A stretch of DNA of 64,000 bases, taken from the NCBI RefSeq assembly GCF_024498295.1, contig NZ_CP101827.1, positions 1,864,001-1,928,000 of the forward strand, written 5' to 3'. Under the pieces are notes generated by a model that worked only from the letters and a program-made list of their open reading frames with translations, did no database searches and was not told the origin of the DNA. Within the stretch, counting starts at the first letter, position 1. Every line of letters starts with the position of its first letter. Source of the stretch: Thermocaproicibacter melissae (GTDB taxonomy: Bacteria; Bacillota; Clostridia; Oscillospirales; Acutalibacteraceae). Position numbers and translations under genes: made by a program. Positions 1-7,938 of this stretch are shown here, piece after piece.

Positions 1-40
1 TCCACTGACCTCCTGAAATTATCGAAATAGACTACTTTAA

Positions 41-310
41 TCCAGTCTTATCCGTTGGAACCAATTTATTTTTCACTCAATAACGCTAACTGCAAATTTT
101 GGTTACAACAGATCTTCCGCGTGGGTAAATCGGATGAGCACCAGCCATAGGATTGCAAGTGGCTGGACTTATAAAAATGAACGTACTTGGAAAAGTGGCG
201 GAACCGCAAACATGTCAGCTTCCATGTCTAAAAAATTGGGATTTATTCCTATCACAACAGTTGATCCCTCCGTATCTATTACCTGTTCTCCAACCGGACA
301 AATTTCCTAA
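41..310 (+). pseudogene. Open C-terminal fragment of an unrecognised protein
   Basis: An open frame follows an in-frame stop at 38-40 and runs to TAA at 308-310. Its first ATG is at 134. The translation is rich in Ser, Thr and Gly (for example SGWTYKNERTWKSGGTANMS) and resembles the tail of a small secreted protein. No ribosome binding site precedes the ATG. I do not recognise the family. It could be a decayed 3' gene end or chance; the lack of any other gene in the first 600 bases makes a remnant plausible. Confidence 0.25.
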
Positions 311-430
311 TTCACATTTTTCATATACGCTCTTGCCGCAAATTCACATCCGCTTCCTTTCTGCTTCAAACGTCCCTGCCCTTCGCGGCGGCATTGGCAT
401 TTGAAACGGAAACGCTGCCAGAGCGTATAA

Positions 431-545
431 CACACTACACTTTGCTTCGCAAAGTGAGTGTGCCAAAGGGGGTGCCCCCTTTGGGAACCCCGCAAAATAC
501 CCGGCGGTATTCAGCCCCTTCATGGGTCGAATGCCGCCGGGTATT
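431..545. repeat. Three stacked inverted repeats (possible oriT-like remnant)
   Basis: Three perfect stems follow one another: 438-445 with 449-456 (CACTTTGC/GCAAAGTG), 463-472 with 475-484 (CCAAAGGGGG/CCCCCTTTGG) and 496-507 with 534-545 (AATACCCGGCGG/CCGCCGGGTATT). Clustered hairpins of this kind occur in the transfer-origin regions of clostridial conjugative elements. No relaxase or mobilisation gene is intact here, so that origin is inference. Confidence 0.4.
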
Positions 546-605
546 GTTAATAGCCCTTCGGGTGTACTGCACAGGCAAGGTCAGCGTGAGTTGGTGGTGG
601 TTTCC

Positions 606-740
606 TTAACTTTGGGAAACTCCGGTTTCCCATTTCGATACCGCGGCGACAGAAACACCGATTGCCGTGGCAAGCTGCTCCTGCGTCAGCCCCATGGCTT
701 TACGTTTATTCTGAATATTTTTTCCAATGGATAACTGCAT
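606..740 (-). pseudogene. Truncated XRE-family HTH regulator (44 aa)
   Basis: The ATG at 740 opens a 44-codon frame ending with TAA at 606-608. It encodes a recognisable Cro/C1-type helix-turn-helix: IGKNIQNKRKAMGLTQEQLA, then AIGVSVAAVSKWETG. Family members normally continue with a PDI-type segment, a fifth helix and often a C-terminal domain. Here the frame stops straight after the recognition helix, so the gene is probably truncated. A promoter-like sequence lies upstream at 788-816. The nearby inverted repeats suggest a decayed mobile element. Confidence 0.55.
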
Positions 741-787
741 ATAGATTCCTCACTTTCCACTTGAGGAAGGCCTTTCCTTTGCATACT

Positions 788-816
788 AGTATATCCGATA
801 CCCAAAGGCTCCGCAA
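788..816 (-). promoter_or_regulatory. Sigma-A-like promoter for the truncated XRE gene
   Basis: On the minus strand TTGCGG (811-816) and TATACT (788-793) are separated by 17 bases, about 50 bases upstream of the ATG at 740. The call rests on motif match and position only. Confidence 0.35.
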
Positions 817-1020
817 TGGAGGCGTATTTGACTTTTCGCGTCTTCCGTTCAACCTGCGGTTGAATGATTTTACCGTTTTTTTATTGCTCCATATCAGGGA
901 TGGCTGTCTGGTTTGTGCCATTGCCAGCACTTATTTGAACACCCAGGTTATAACATCTTTGAATATATCAATCCAATTTACGGCAAAGTGGCTTCAGCAC
1001 TCTGAGTTCTTGCTCACCAC

Positions 1021-1052
1021 GAAAAAAGGGCCGAGCCGGTTGGCTCGGTCCC
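1021..1052 (-). terminator. Rho-independent terminator downstream of tRNA-Ser
   Basis: Read on the minus strand, a GC-rich stem (1028-1037 with 1042-1052, one bulged base, loop AACC) is followed by a six-T run at 1022-1027. It lies about 100 bases beyond the 3' end of tRNA-Ser. Confidence 0.65.
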
Positions 1053-1151
1053 ATTTTGTATTAGTTCAAAATAGATGCAGGCACAAAAGCGCGCAAAGCA
1101 GAACGCTCCCCATCATGTGAGGAGCGTGAATTGCGTGCAGGCTCAGTCTGC

Positions 1152-1240
1152 TGGCGGAAGCGGTGGGATTCGAACCCACGAGCCCTTGCGGGCTACCTGA
1201 TTTCGAGTCAGGCCCGTTATGACCACTTCGATACGCTTCC
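1152..1240 (-). tRNA. tRNA-Ser (anticodon CGA)
   Basis: An 89-nt class II tRNA. The acceptor stem pairs GGAAGCG with CGCTTCC, the discriminator is G and the CCA end is encoded (1152-1154). The anticodon arm CCTGA-CTCGAAA-TCAGG gives anticodon CGA, reading UCG. The long variable arm (CCCGCAAGGGC region) and the GGTTCGAATCC T arm are those of tRNA-Ser. Confidence 0.95.
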
Positions 1241-1354
1241 ATAAATATAAATAGGTGCTCGCCGAAAAGGAAAGAAAGACGGTATAGCTCCGTGCTGACG
1301 TACTTTCTCATTTTAACGGCAAGCACCTGAAATGTCAAGAGTTATTGTTCCCCG

Positions 1355-2179
1355 TCAGCCTGCGGCTTCCACGGAAGTGGCGTCTTTTGCTTCAGCAGGA
1401 AGCTCTACTTTTGGGGTGCTGTCGATGCCCGAAAAATCGCCGGAAACATCGCCTTTCTGTACGGTAATTTGAACTTCGTTTCCCTCGATATTCTGAAAGA
1501 TATGATTCAAGGCATCTGTGGCATCGAGTTCCAGGCGCACCAGCTTTCCGGTGTCGCCGTCAACATAGCAGTAACCGTAAACCGTGGGTGCACTGTCGAC
1601 CAGCGCCGGAACGATTGTTTCGGACCCGCTTCCGATGCCGGACGCCGTGACGATATTCTCGATCATACTGCTCAGTACTTCGTTTTTCAACTTCAGTTCT
1701 ATTTTATGAACTTTCTTTGAGTTGATCTCCGTCTGGCGCACATATTTCTGGTCCTCCACATTGTTCAGCAACTGCAAAACCGAAATCTGCGCGGCAGGAG
1801 AAGTATCGAGATTCTCTACCGCTGTCTTCTGCCAACCGGTGGATGTTTTGCAGTAAAAATACACACTCCCGTTCTCGGTAACCGTGTAAGTCTCGCTGGT
1901 GCTGGAGGAACCGTCGTTGTTGGAAGTGAGAGAAGATTTGAGTGCAAAGGGGTCGGCGCAGTAAATTGATTCATTCTTTGTCTCAAAAACATGGCGGGTG
2001 CCGTCTACCGTAAAAGTCAGGTGATTGCTAACCGATGCGCTACAGCTTTTGGCACTGGAAATTTCGGATTTTGCCTCACGAACCAAAACACCTGCATCTG
2101 GAGTACTGCTGCATGAAGTCATCAGCAGCATAATTAGGGAAACTGCAAGCATCAAAGAAATTCGTTTAACATATTTCAT
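1355..2179 (-). CDS. Putative lipoprotein, DUF6612/LppX-like
   Basis: A 274-residue exported protein. The ATG at 2179 is preferred over in-frame starts up to 2311 because an AGGAAAGG site precedes it and the protein then opens with a classical lipoprotein signal: positive n-region, hydrophobic stretch and lipobox LMTSC, with Cys23 as the lipidation site. The mature part is polar, Ser/Thr-rich and beta-rich, with pairs of segments resembling the DUF6612/LppX-type fold of extracellular lipid- or polymer-associated lipoproteins. Family placement is from overall pattern and is tentative. It sits alone between tRNA-Ser and the divergent DUF815 gene. Role unknown. Confidence 0.7.
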   Translation of the reverse strand: MKYVKRISLMLAVSLIMLLMTSCSSTPDAGVLVREAKSEISSAKSCSASVSNHLTFTVDGTRHVFETKNESIYCADPFALKSSLTSNNDGSSSTSETYTVTENGSVYFYCKTSTGWQKTAVENLDTSPAAQISVLQLLNNVEDQKYVRQTEINSKKVHKIELKLKNEVLSSMIENIVTASGIGSGSETIVPALVDSAPTVYGYCYVDGDTGKLVRLELDATDALNHIFQNIEGNEVQITVQKGDVSGDFSGIDSTPKVELPAEAKDATSVEAAG

Positions 2180-2423
2180 TACTGAAACGATTCCTTTCCT
2201 ATATTTCCGGACCCAAACACTCAAATGTTCGCTGGCAGACAAGGATCCACTTATCTGCCCCTTTACTGACTTCATTCGTTTTATTTTAGCAAATTCCATA
2301 TCATTCCGCAAGCCGTTATCCTGCCGTTATCTTGACAGCCACTGTTCCTACAGCGTAAAATAAAAAGAAAATAATCGAAAAATATGGCTCAAGCTGAAAA
2401 CTACTTAGAAACTGGGGAGATCC

Positions 2424-3701
2424 ATGAATCAGATTAGCCGGGCTGCCGCTGCGATGGCATCCCTTTCTGTTTTCCGGGGAATTTTGTCCCAGCCTGTCCC
2501 AAAAGCTTTTTACCGCTTGCTCTGCACAGCGGAAAAAGGCGGGCAGGAGTTTTTTCTCGCCTGGGGAGAGTTTGTTTCTGCCCTTTGTGAGGAAGGCAGC
2601 TGCGGCAGTTTTGCGCGCTGCCTGACAGAAACGCTTCTCTATGATGAAAATGCATTTTCGCTTGCCGCGGCAAACGGAGAGACATCATTTTCTCCCGAAC
2701 TGCTTGCCGCAGCAAAACGAGATGTTGAAACCATCCACGAACTCTCGGCGCTTACGCCGAACGATATTCTGGCGGCTTCTCCCTGCGCTGCAGAGGCGGC
2801 ATCGCTGCATCTGCCGGAATGGAACACCGGAAAACCGATTCCGGAGCTTGACGGAAATCCGAAAGAATTTCTCAACAACCTCGCCTGCTATTACCGCAAA
2901 AACGGATGCGGCATTTACAGCCGTTACCACGCGTTTATTTGGCGTAACGGGCAAACTACCCCCGTGTCTCACCCGGACAAAATTCGTCTTTCGGACCTGA
3001 AAGGCTATGAATTGCAGCGCAGGCTGGCGATTGAAAATACAGAAGCCTTTGTCAAAGGCTATCCCGCCAACAATTGCCTGCTCTACGGAGACCGCGGAAC
3101 CGGCAAATCCTCCACCGTGAAGGCATTGCTCAACGAGTATTACCCGATGGGGCTTCGCATGATTGAAATGCCGAAGGAATCTCTTTCGGAATTTCCGATT
3201 CTTGCCGACAAGCTTGCGGCTCTTCCCGTGAAATTCATCATCTTTATTGATGACCTTTCCTTTAACCGCGAAGACGACACCTATGCCTCTTTGAAGGCTG
3301 TTCTGGAAGGCGGACTCGCCGCCCGCCCGGACAACGTGCTGATCTACGCGACCTCAAACCGCCGTCATCTTGTGCGCGAGACCTTCTCTGACCGCGAAGG
3401 CGACGAAATCCACCGCGGCGACTCGATACAGGAAAGTCTCTCGCTCTATGACCGGTTCGGTCTTGCCATCAATTTTGTGATTCCCGGCAAAGAGGAATAC
3501 CTCTCCATCGTCCGGCGGCTTGCGGAACAGCGCGGCCTGAAAATCGACACGAGCGAGCTCGAAGATGGGGCGGAAAAATGGGCCATCGCCCGCGGAGGAA
3601 GATCACCGCGGTGCGCAAAACAGTACATTCGCAGTGTGGAAGCACGTCTGAAACAGAACTCTTCTCCCTGCGTCGACGTGAAAGGAGATAGCGATGTTTA
3701 A
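2424..3701 (+). CDS. DUF815-family P-loop ATPase
   Basis: A 425-residue AAA+-like ATPase. Walker A is GDRGTGKSS at about residues 222-230 and Walker B is FIIFIDDLSF at about 271-280; a basic arginine-rich segment near 300-310 may form the sensor region. The length and the roughly 200-residue N-terminal region ahead of the P-loop are typical of DUF815 proteins, widespread in Clostridia and of unknown function. The start has a GGGGAG site eight bases upstream. Its 3' end overlaps the following lipoprotein gene by eight bases, so the two are probably co-translated. No signal peptide is present; it should be cytoplasmic. Confidence 0.85.
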   Translation: MNQISRAAAAMASLSVFRGILSQPVPKAFYRLLCTAEKGGQEFFLAWGEFVSALCEEGSCGSFARCLTETLLYDENAFSLAAANGETSFSPELLAAAKRDVETIHELSALTPNDILAASPCAAEAASLHLPEWNTGKPIPELDGNPKEFLNNLACYYRKNGCGIYSRYHAFIWRNGQTTPVSHPDKIRLSDLKGYELQRRLAIENTEAFVKGYPANNCLLYGDRGTGKSSTVKALLNEYYPMGLRMIEMPKESLSEFPILADKLAALPVKFIIFIDDLSFNREDDTYASLKAVLEGGLAARPDNVLIYATSNRRHLVRETFSDREGDEIHRGDSIQESLSLYDRFGLAINFVIPGKEEYLSIVRRLAEQRGLKIDTSELEDGAEKWAIARGGRSPRCAKQYIRSVEARLKQNSSPCVDVKGDSDV

Positions 3702-4956
3702 AAAATGGGTAGCAGTTGTTCTGTCTGTCCTCTCAACGATGACACTGCTTTCTGCATGCACAAAACAGAATGATATTTCATCCGGCGTGGGAAACAAGGA
3801 TTTCCCCGTTACCATTGGTGAAGTGACAATTCACAGCGAACCCACCGGGGCCGCTGTTTTATCCCCGAATGTAGCCGACGTTATCCTCGCTCTTGGCTAT
3901 GAAATCACCCTGAAGGCAAAAAGTGCAGACTGCACGCAGAGTGACCTTGAGGCTCTGCCGAATGTTACGGCTGACGATGCGGGAAAAATCAAAGAAGCCG
4001 GTGCAAACGTCGTTTTTACTGACACCAAGCTGACAGAAAAACAACAAAAAGCGATGCAGGATAATGGCATTACCGTTTTAACCCTTTCTCCGGCAACCTC
4101 CCGCGCTGATCTAGCACGGCTTTATTCAGAAGTCGGTGCAGCGCTAAAAGGTGCCGTGACCGGCTATGAAAAAGGCCAAACGATTGCTTCCGGAATATGG
4201 GAAACCATCGACGATATCACGCGCGAGATTCCGAAAAGCAAAACGGCTGTTACCGGCGTTTATCTTTATGATGCCATGGGACATGCCGCCACCGGTGACA
4301 CGATTGCGGGTAGTCTCGTTTCCGCGGCTGGTATGCAGAATGTGGCGGAAAGCGCGGAGAACAACGAATTCAGCATAGACGAGCTTCTTCTGGCAAACCC
4401 CCAATACATCTTCTGTGCAAAAGGCGTAAAAGAAGCGCTGCTTGCATCGGAACAGCTAAAACAGCTTGATGCGGTGAAATCCAACCGCGTTTATGAGATG
4501 GACCCGTCTATGATGAAGCTCCAGGGCGAGCAGATTATCAACGCTGTTTCGTTTATGGCCGGAACCGTATATCCGCAGCTGAACCAAAGCACTTCTTCCG
4601 TAGCTCCTTCGTCCTCGACTGCGTCTTCTTCCTCAGCAGCTTCTTCGGCAGCGACTTCCTCGGCGGCAGCATCTTCTTCTGGTTCCGCATCGTCTGCGGC
4701 ATCCTCTTCCTCCGCCGGAATGAACCTGAACCAGACTTTGAAGATAGGCATGCAGAATGACGATGTGTTGACCATGCAGAACCGTCTGCTTGAGCTTGGC
4801 TACATGTTCGTCAAACCCAGTGGGTTGTTCGCAGAAGGAACCCAGCAGGCTGTGAAGGACTTCCAGTACCTGAATGGACTCCCCGCTACGGGTATTGCGG
4901 ACCCGGTAACACTGCAGAAAATGTTCTCAGACAGTGCTGTAAAACGTACCAATTGA
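3694..4956 (+). CDS. BtuF/FepB-type binding lipoprotein fused to a peptidoglycan-binding domain
   Basis: A 420-residue lipoprotein. Residues 1-22 are a signal with lipobox LLSAC. Residues about 45-300 match the Fe3+-siderophore/cobalamin substrate-binding fold (segments SPNVADVILALGYE, AGANVVFTD and DELLLANPQYIF). A Ser/Ala-only linker spans about 305-340, and residues about 344-412 form a PG_binding_1 domain (DVLTMQNRLLELGY, GLFAEGTQQAVKDFQ). The start overlaps the DUF815 gene and has an AAAGGAG site. No permease or ATPase is adjacent, so the protein may be a wall-anchored ligand scavenger or a structural protein rather than a transporter subunit. A hairpin follows the stop. Confidence 0.8.
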   Translation: MFKKWVAVVLSVLSTMTLLSACTKQNDISSGVGNKDFPVTIGEVTIHSEPTGAAVLSPNVADVILALGYEITLKAKSADCTQSDLEALPNVTADDAGKIKEAGANVVFTDTKLTEKQQKAMQDNGITVLTLSPATSRADLARLYSEVGAALKGAVTGYEKGQTIASGIWETIDDITREIPKSKTAVTGVYLYDAMGHAATGDTIAGSLVSAAGMQNVAESAENNEFSIDELLLANPQYIFCAKGVKEALLASEQLKQLDAVKSNRVYEMDPSMMKLQGEQIINAVSFMAGTVYPQLNQSTSSVAPSSSTASSSSAASSAATSSAAASSSGSASSAASSSSAGMNLNQTLKIGMQNDDVLTMQNRLLELGYMFVKPSGLFAEGTQQAVKDFQYLNGLPATGIADPVTLQKMFSDSAVKRTN

Positions 4957-4965
4957 TTTTCCTCT

Positions 4966-5005
4966 CGTTCCCGCCGGCAATCAGCCGACGGGAACGATTG
5001 TTCAT
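4966..5005 (+). terminator. Hairpin after the binding-lipoprotein gene
   Basis: A 13-base stem (4966-4978 with 4984-4996, one mismatch, loop AATCA) begins ten bases after the stop codon. The downstream tract ATTGTTCATT is only moderately T-rich. Confidence 0.45.
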
Positions 5006-5054
5006 TGACAAAACGACCTGCGTCAACTATAATTGGAAAGTGCCTTTTAAACTT

Positions 5055-5131
5055 GACTTCGTAGCTCAGCTGGATAGAGCGACCGCCTCCTAAGCGGTAG
5101 GCCGGCGGTTCAAATCCGCCCGAGGTCACCA
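5055..5131 (+). tRNA. tRNA-Arg (anticodon CCU)
   Basis: A 77-nt tRNA. The acceptor GACTTCG pairs with CGAGGTC (one G-T pair). The D arm is GCTCAGCTGGATAGAGC, the anticodon loop CTCCTAA gives CCU (reads AGG), the T arm contains GGTTCAAATCC, and CCA is encoded at 5129-5131. Confidence 0.95.
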
Positions 5132-5134
5132 AGA

Positions 5135-5175
5135 GAAGCCGCAAACCAAAATAGGTTTGCGGCTTCTTCTTTTGC
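5135..5175 (+). terminator. Rho-independent terminator of tRNA-Arg
   Basis: A perfect 13-bp stem (GAAGCCGCAAACC, 5135-5147, with 5154-5166) has a six-base loop and is followed by TTCTTTTG, four bases after the tRNA end. Confidence 0.85.
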
Positions 5176-5258
5176 TTAAATATACCATTCCGTAAATTTC
5201 TTTGCCCATTACATGAAAAGGCGGCCCATCCCAATAGAGTAGGCCGCCAGACATTTTT

Positions 5259-6317
5259 TCAGTTTTGAGGCCACTGCTCCTTCGGGACGTTCATGTAAAC
5301 CTCTTCCATCGTGTGGAAACCGTCCTTGATAACCGTGGAAACCATATTGTCTTTGTAAACCGCAATCGGCTCTATCTTGATGTACGGAACGTTCTTCGTG
5401 CCGTCATGAATCTGGTCGTCAGCCCGAATGCTTTCCTGTTTTGCCATTTTGACCGCGATTTTCGCCGCCATGGTAGCAAGCGTGCGAATCGGCTTGTAAA
5501 CGGTCATATATTGCTGACCCTCCACCACTCTCTGACAGGCGGCGAGGTCGGCATCCATTCCCACTACGGGAACGGAAGGTATCATCTGACATTCCGAAAG
5601 CGCGTCGATTGCTCCGCCCGCGAGCGCATCATTTTCCGCAATCACCGCGTCAATTTTCACTCCTTCATTGTGAAGGCTTAGAATACAGTCATATGCTTCA
5701 TCTGCCATCCAATCATAGGCCTCAACCTGTTTTACAACTTTGATGTTCCCGGAAGCCATGTAGGGGTTGAGCACACTCATAATTCCTTGCTTAATCACAA
5801 CGGTATTGTAGTCAGACGCAGGCCCTTTAATAATGACATAATTTCCGTTCCCGACCTTTTGGGTGATGGCGGACGCCTGCAAATTTCCCACCTTTTCATT
5901 GTCGAAGGATATGTAAAGGTCGACGCCCGCGTTGCGGACCAACCGATCATACGAAATGACTTTCACGCCGTGCTGCTTGGCATAACTGACAGCGGATGCC
6001 GCATCGACCGCGTCGTGTGGAATGATCACCAGTACATCGATGCCCTGAGAGACCATCTGCTTCACCTGCTGGAGCTGTTTTGCGGAGTCCTCGTAATCGA
6101 TGCTGACGAGGATATCCGCATTTTGCCTTTTGACCTCTTCCTCAAAGATTTCCTTGTCGCGATACCATCTTTCTTCTTTGAGGGTATCCATGGAAAAGCC
6201 AATCAGCGGCCGCTTTTGGGACGTAGGAGAGGTTTCATGGCGAGGGGAACACCCAACCATCAGCAGCATGGCCAAAACCGATGGAATGATAAAAAGCCGG
6301 CATACTTTTCTGAACAT
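5259..6317 (-). CDS. Sugar-binding lipoprotein (XylF/XylFII-like)
   Basis: A 352-residue periplasmic-binding-protein type I (Peripla_BP_4) lipoprotein with lipobox LLMVGC (Cys23). The body follows the XylF/ChvE pattern: GFSMDTLKEERWYRD near the N-terminus, DVLVIIPHD, KVISYDRLV, YISFDNEKVG, and AVIAENDALAGGAI in the hinge and ligand region. It is the last gene of a four-gene operon; the GGGAGG site lies inside the end of the response regulator gene four bases upstream. In XylFII-LytS-YesN systems a XylF-like protein presents sugar to the sensor kinase, and that role is inferred here. The binding protein of the divergent ABC operon is a separate gene. Confidence 0.85.
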   Translation of the reverse strand: MFRKVCRLFIIPSVLAMLLMVGCSPRHETSPTSQKRPLIGFSMDTLKEERWYRDKEIFEEEVKRQNADILVSIDYEDSAKQLQQVKQMVSQGIDVLVIIPHDAVDAASAVSYAKQHGVKVISYDRLVRNAGVDLYISFDNEKVGNLQASAITQKVGNGNYVIIKGPASDYNTVVIKQGIMSVLNPYMASGNIKVVKQVEAYDWMADEAYDCILSLHNEGVKIDAVIAENDALAGGAIDALSECQMIPSVPVVGMDADLAACQRVVEGQQYMTVYKPIRTLATMAAKIAVKMAKQESIRADDQIHDGTKNVPYIKIEPIAVYKDNMVSTVIKDGFHTMEEVYMNVPKEQWPQN

Positions 6318-6321
6318 GCTG

Positions 6322-7938
6322 CTAACCTCCCATGATTTCGTCTGCCTTATGGGCCGACAGCAGGAACTGATATTCTGTTGGCGTCGCCCCCACGGTCTTT
6401 TTGAATACCCTGCTGAAATAATTCGGGTCGGAATAACCGATGATATTGCAGATTTCCTTGTTACTGAGCCGTCCTTCAGCGATGAGCTGTTTTGCCTTTT
6501 TGATGCGAAGCATTGTGAGGTAGTCGATGAATGTGCTGCCCACTTCCTCCTTGAATACCTTGCTGAAATAGGTGGGGCTCACGTTGACCGCACCGGCCAC
6601 ATCTTCCAAGGTGATATTTTTATTATAATTCTGGGCAATGTAGTCGACCGCAATTTTAATTACGGGTGAAAGGCCTTTTTCGCGAATTTCCGTCATCGCG
6701 GCACTGACCTGTTGAATCAGATTCTTCACCCATACACGGACTGCTTCCTGATTCTGCAGCGCCAGAAAACTGTTCACATAATTGCTGCCGTAATTCTCCT
6801 CACTCTCAAAACTCTTTGAACCCGAAACATTGAAAATGAGTACCACAAGCGGGAGCATCGCCGATTTCAGAGCGCTCAGATCTGCACCGTATCGGTTTAT
6901 CATCCACCCGAAGAGATTCTCAAAAGAGGCAAGAGCCGCATTCGTTTCTCCGCAGGAAATCTTTTTCAGAATGGACTTTTCTTCTTCCTGCGGAAAATGT
7001 TTCTCCTGCTTTGAATTGTCAGAAATGTCCCGGAAGAATATCACCGGCTGATTACTCTCGGAGAGGATTGCTTTGATTGATTCCTCATACGATTTGTACA
7101 GGCACTGTAAAGATGTGTATTTGTTCCCCACGCCGATTCGGAAATTCCGGCCGGCGATGTTTTTACAAAGCTGACGGTAAACCTCGGCGGAAAAGGACAT
7201 GATGTTGTCCCTCTGCCCAGATGTACTGCCCTCCGCACACGGAACAAAAACGGAAACACGATTCACCAGCAGCGGGCCGACCACACATGCCGCATTGGCT
7301 TCCTTCAGTATTTCGCGAAGAAGCGGATAGACTTTTCTTTCGCCGAGGTCGGGTGAAATCTCTGCGGCGCCTTCCCCCGGCCTGATTTCAATTGTCATGA
7401 TATAACCGCCGCCGCTGATATCGAGAATTTTCTCAAGGGAAGCAATCTCCGCATCGTGGTTTCCCGGGAAGGTAATGCAGTGAATCAGGCTGTTCTCAAG
7501 AGCCGGGCGTGCATAGGCGATTTTCTCTCGGTAATCCAGCTCCGTCTTCAGCTTAATCTGTTCCTGCTCTTTTCGATTCACTGCGTTTTCAAGAGCATCA
7601 ATGAGGCTTTTGCGGGTCAGCGGTTTATTTAGATATTCGATCACGCCGAGCTGAATTGCTTCTTTGGCATAATCGAACTTCGCAAAGGCGGAAATGACAA
7701 TGAACAGGGTCCCGGGGTTCTCCCTTTTAATCTCCCGGATGGCTTCCAAGCCGTTAATTCCGGGCATTTTTATGTCGATGATTACAAAATCCGGATGGCC
7801 GGTGGCAGCTTTCTCAATTGCTTCACGCCCGGAATGAGCAACTTCCGTCTGTATCGGGGTATGCATGAACTTTTTGACCATATACTCAATGGAATCCGTT
7901 ACGATTTGTTCATCATCGACGACCAAAAGTTTATACAT
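6322..7938 (-). CDS. yesN: AraC-type response regulator (YesN family)
   Basis: A 538-residue transcriptional regulator. Residues 1-120 form a receiver with Asp8/Asp9, phosphoacceptor Asp55 (FVIIDIKMPG) and the lysine in NKPLTR. A long central region of about 300 residues follows, then a double helix-turn-helix AraC domain (VAGAVNVSPTYFSKVFKEEV and ICNIIGYSDPNYFSRVFKK). The ATG at 7938 is chosen because the protein then begins directly with the receiver strand MYKLLVVDDE. It overlaps the kinase gene by eight bases. It should be phosphorylated by that kinase and activate the divergent sugar transporter operon; the target is inferred from context. Confidence 0.9.
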   Translation of the reverse strand: MYKLLVVDDEQIVTDSIEYMVKKFMHTPIQTEVAHSGREAIEKAATGHPDFVIIDIKMPGINGLEAIREIKRENPGTLFIVISAFAKFDYAKEAIQLGVIEYLNKPLTRKSLIDALENAVNRKEQEQIKLKTELDYREKIAYARPALENSLIHCITFPGNHDAEIASLEKILDISGGGYIMTIEIRPGEGAAEISPDLGERKVYPLLREILKEANAACVVGPLLVNRVSVFVPCAEGSTSGQRDNIMSFSAEVYRQLCKNIAGRNFRIGVGNKYTSLQCLYKSYEESIKAILSESNQPVIFFRDISDNSKQEKHFPQEEEKSILKKISCGETNAALASFENLFGWMINRYGADLSALKSAMLPLVVLIFNVSGSKSFESEENYGSNYVNSFLALQNQEAVRVWVKNLIQQVSAAMTEIREKGLSPVIKIAVDYIAQNYNKNITLEDVAGAVNVSPTYFSKVFKEEVGSTFIDYLTMLRIKKAKQLIAEGRLSNKEICNIIGYSDPNYFSRVFKKTVGATPTEYQFLLSAHKADEIMGG

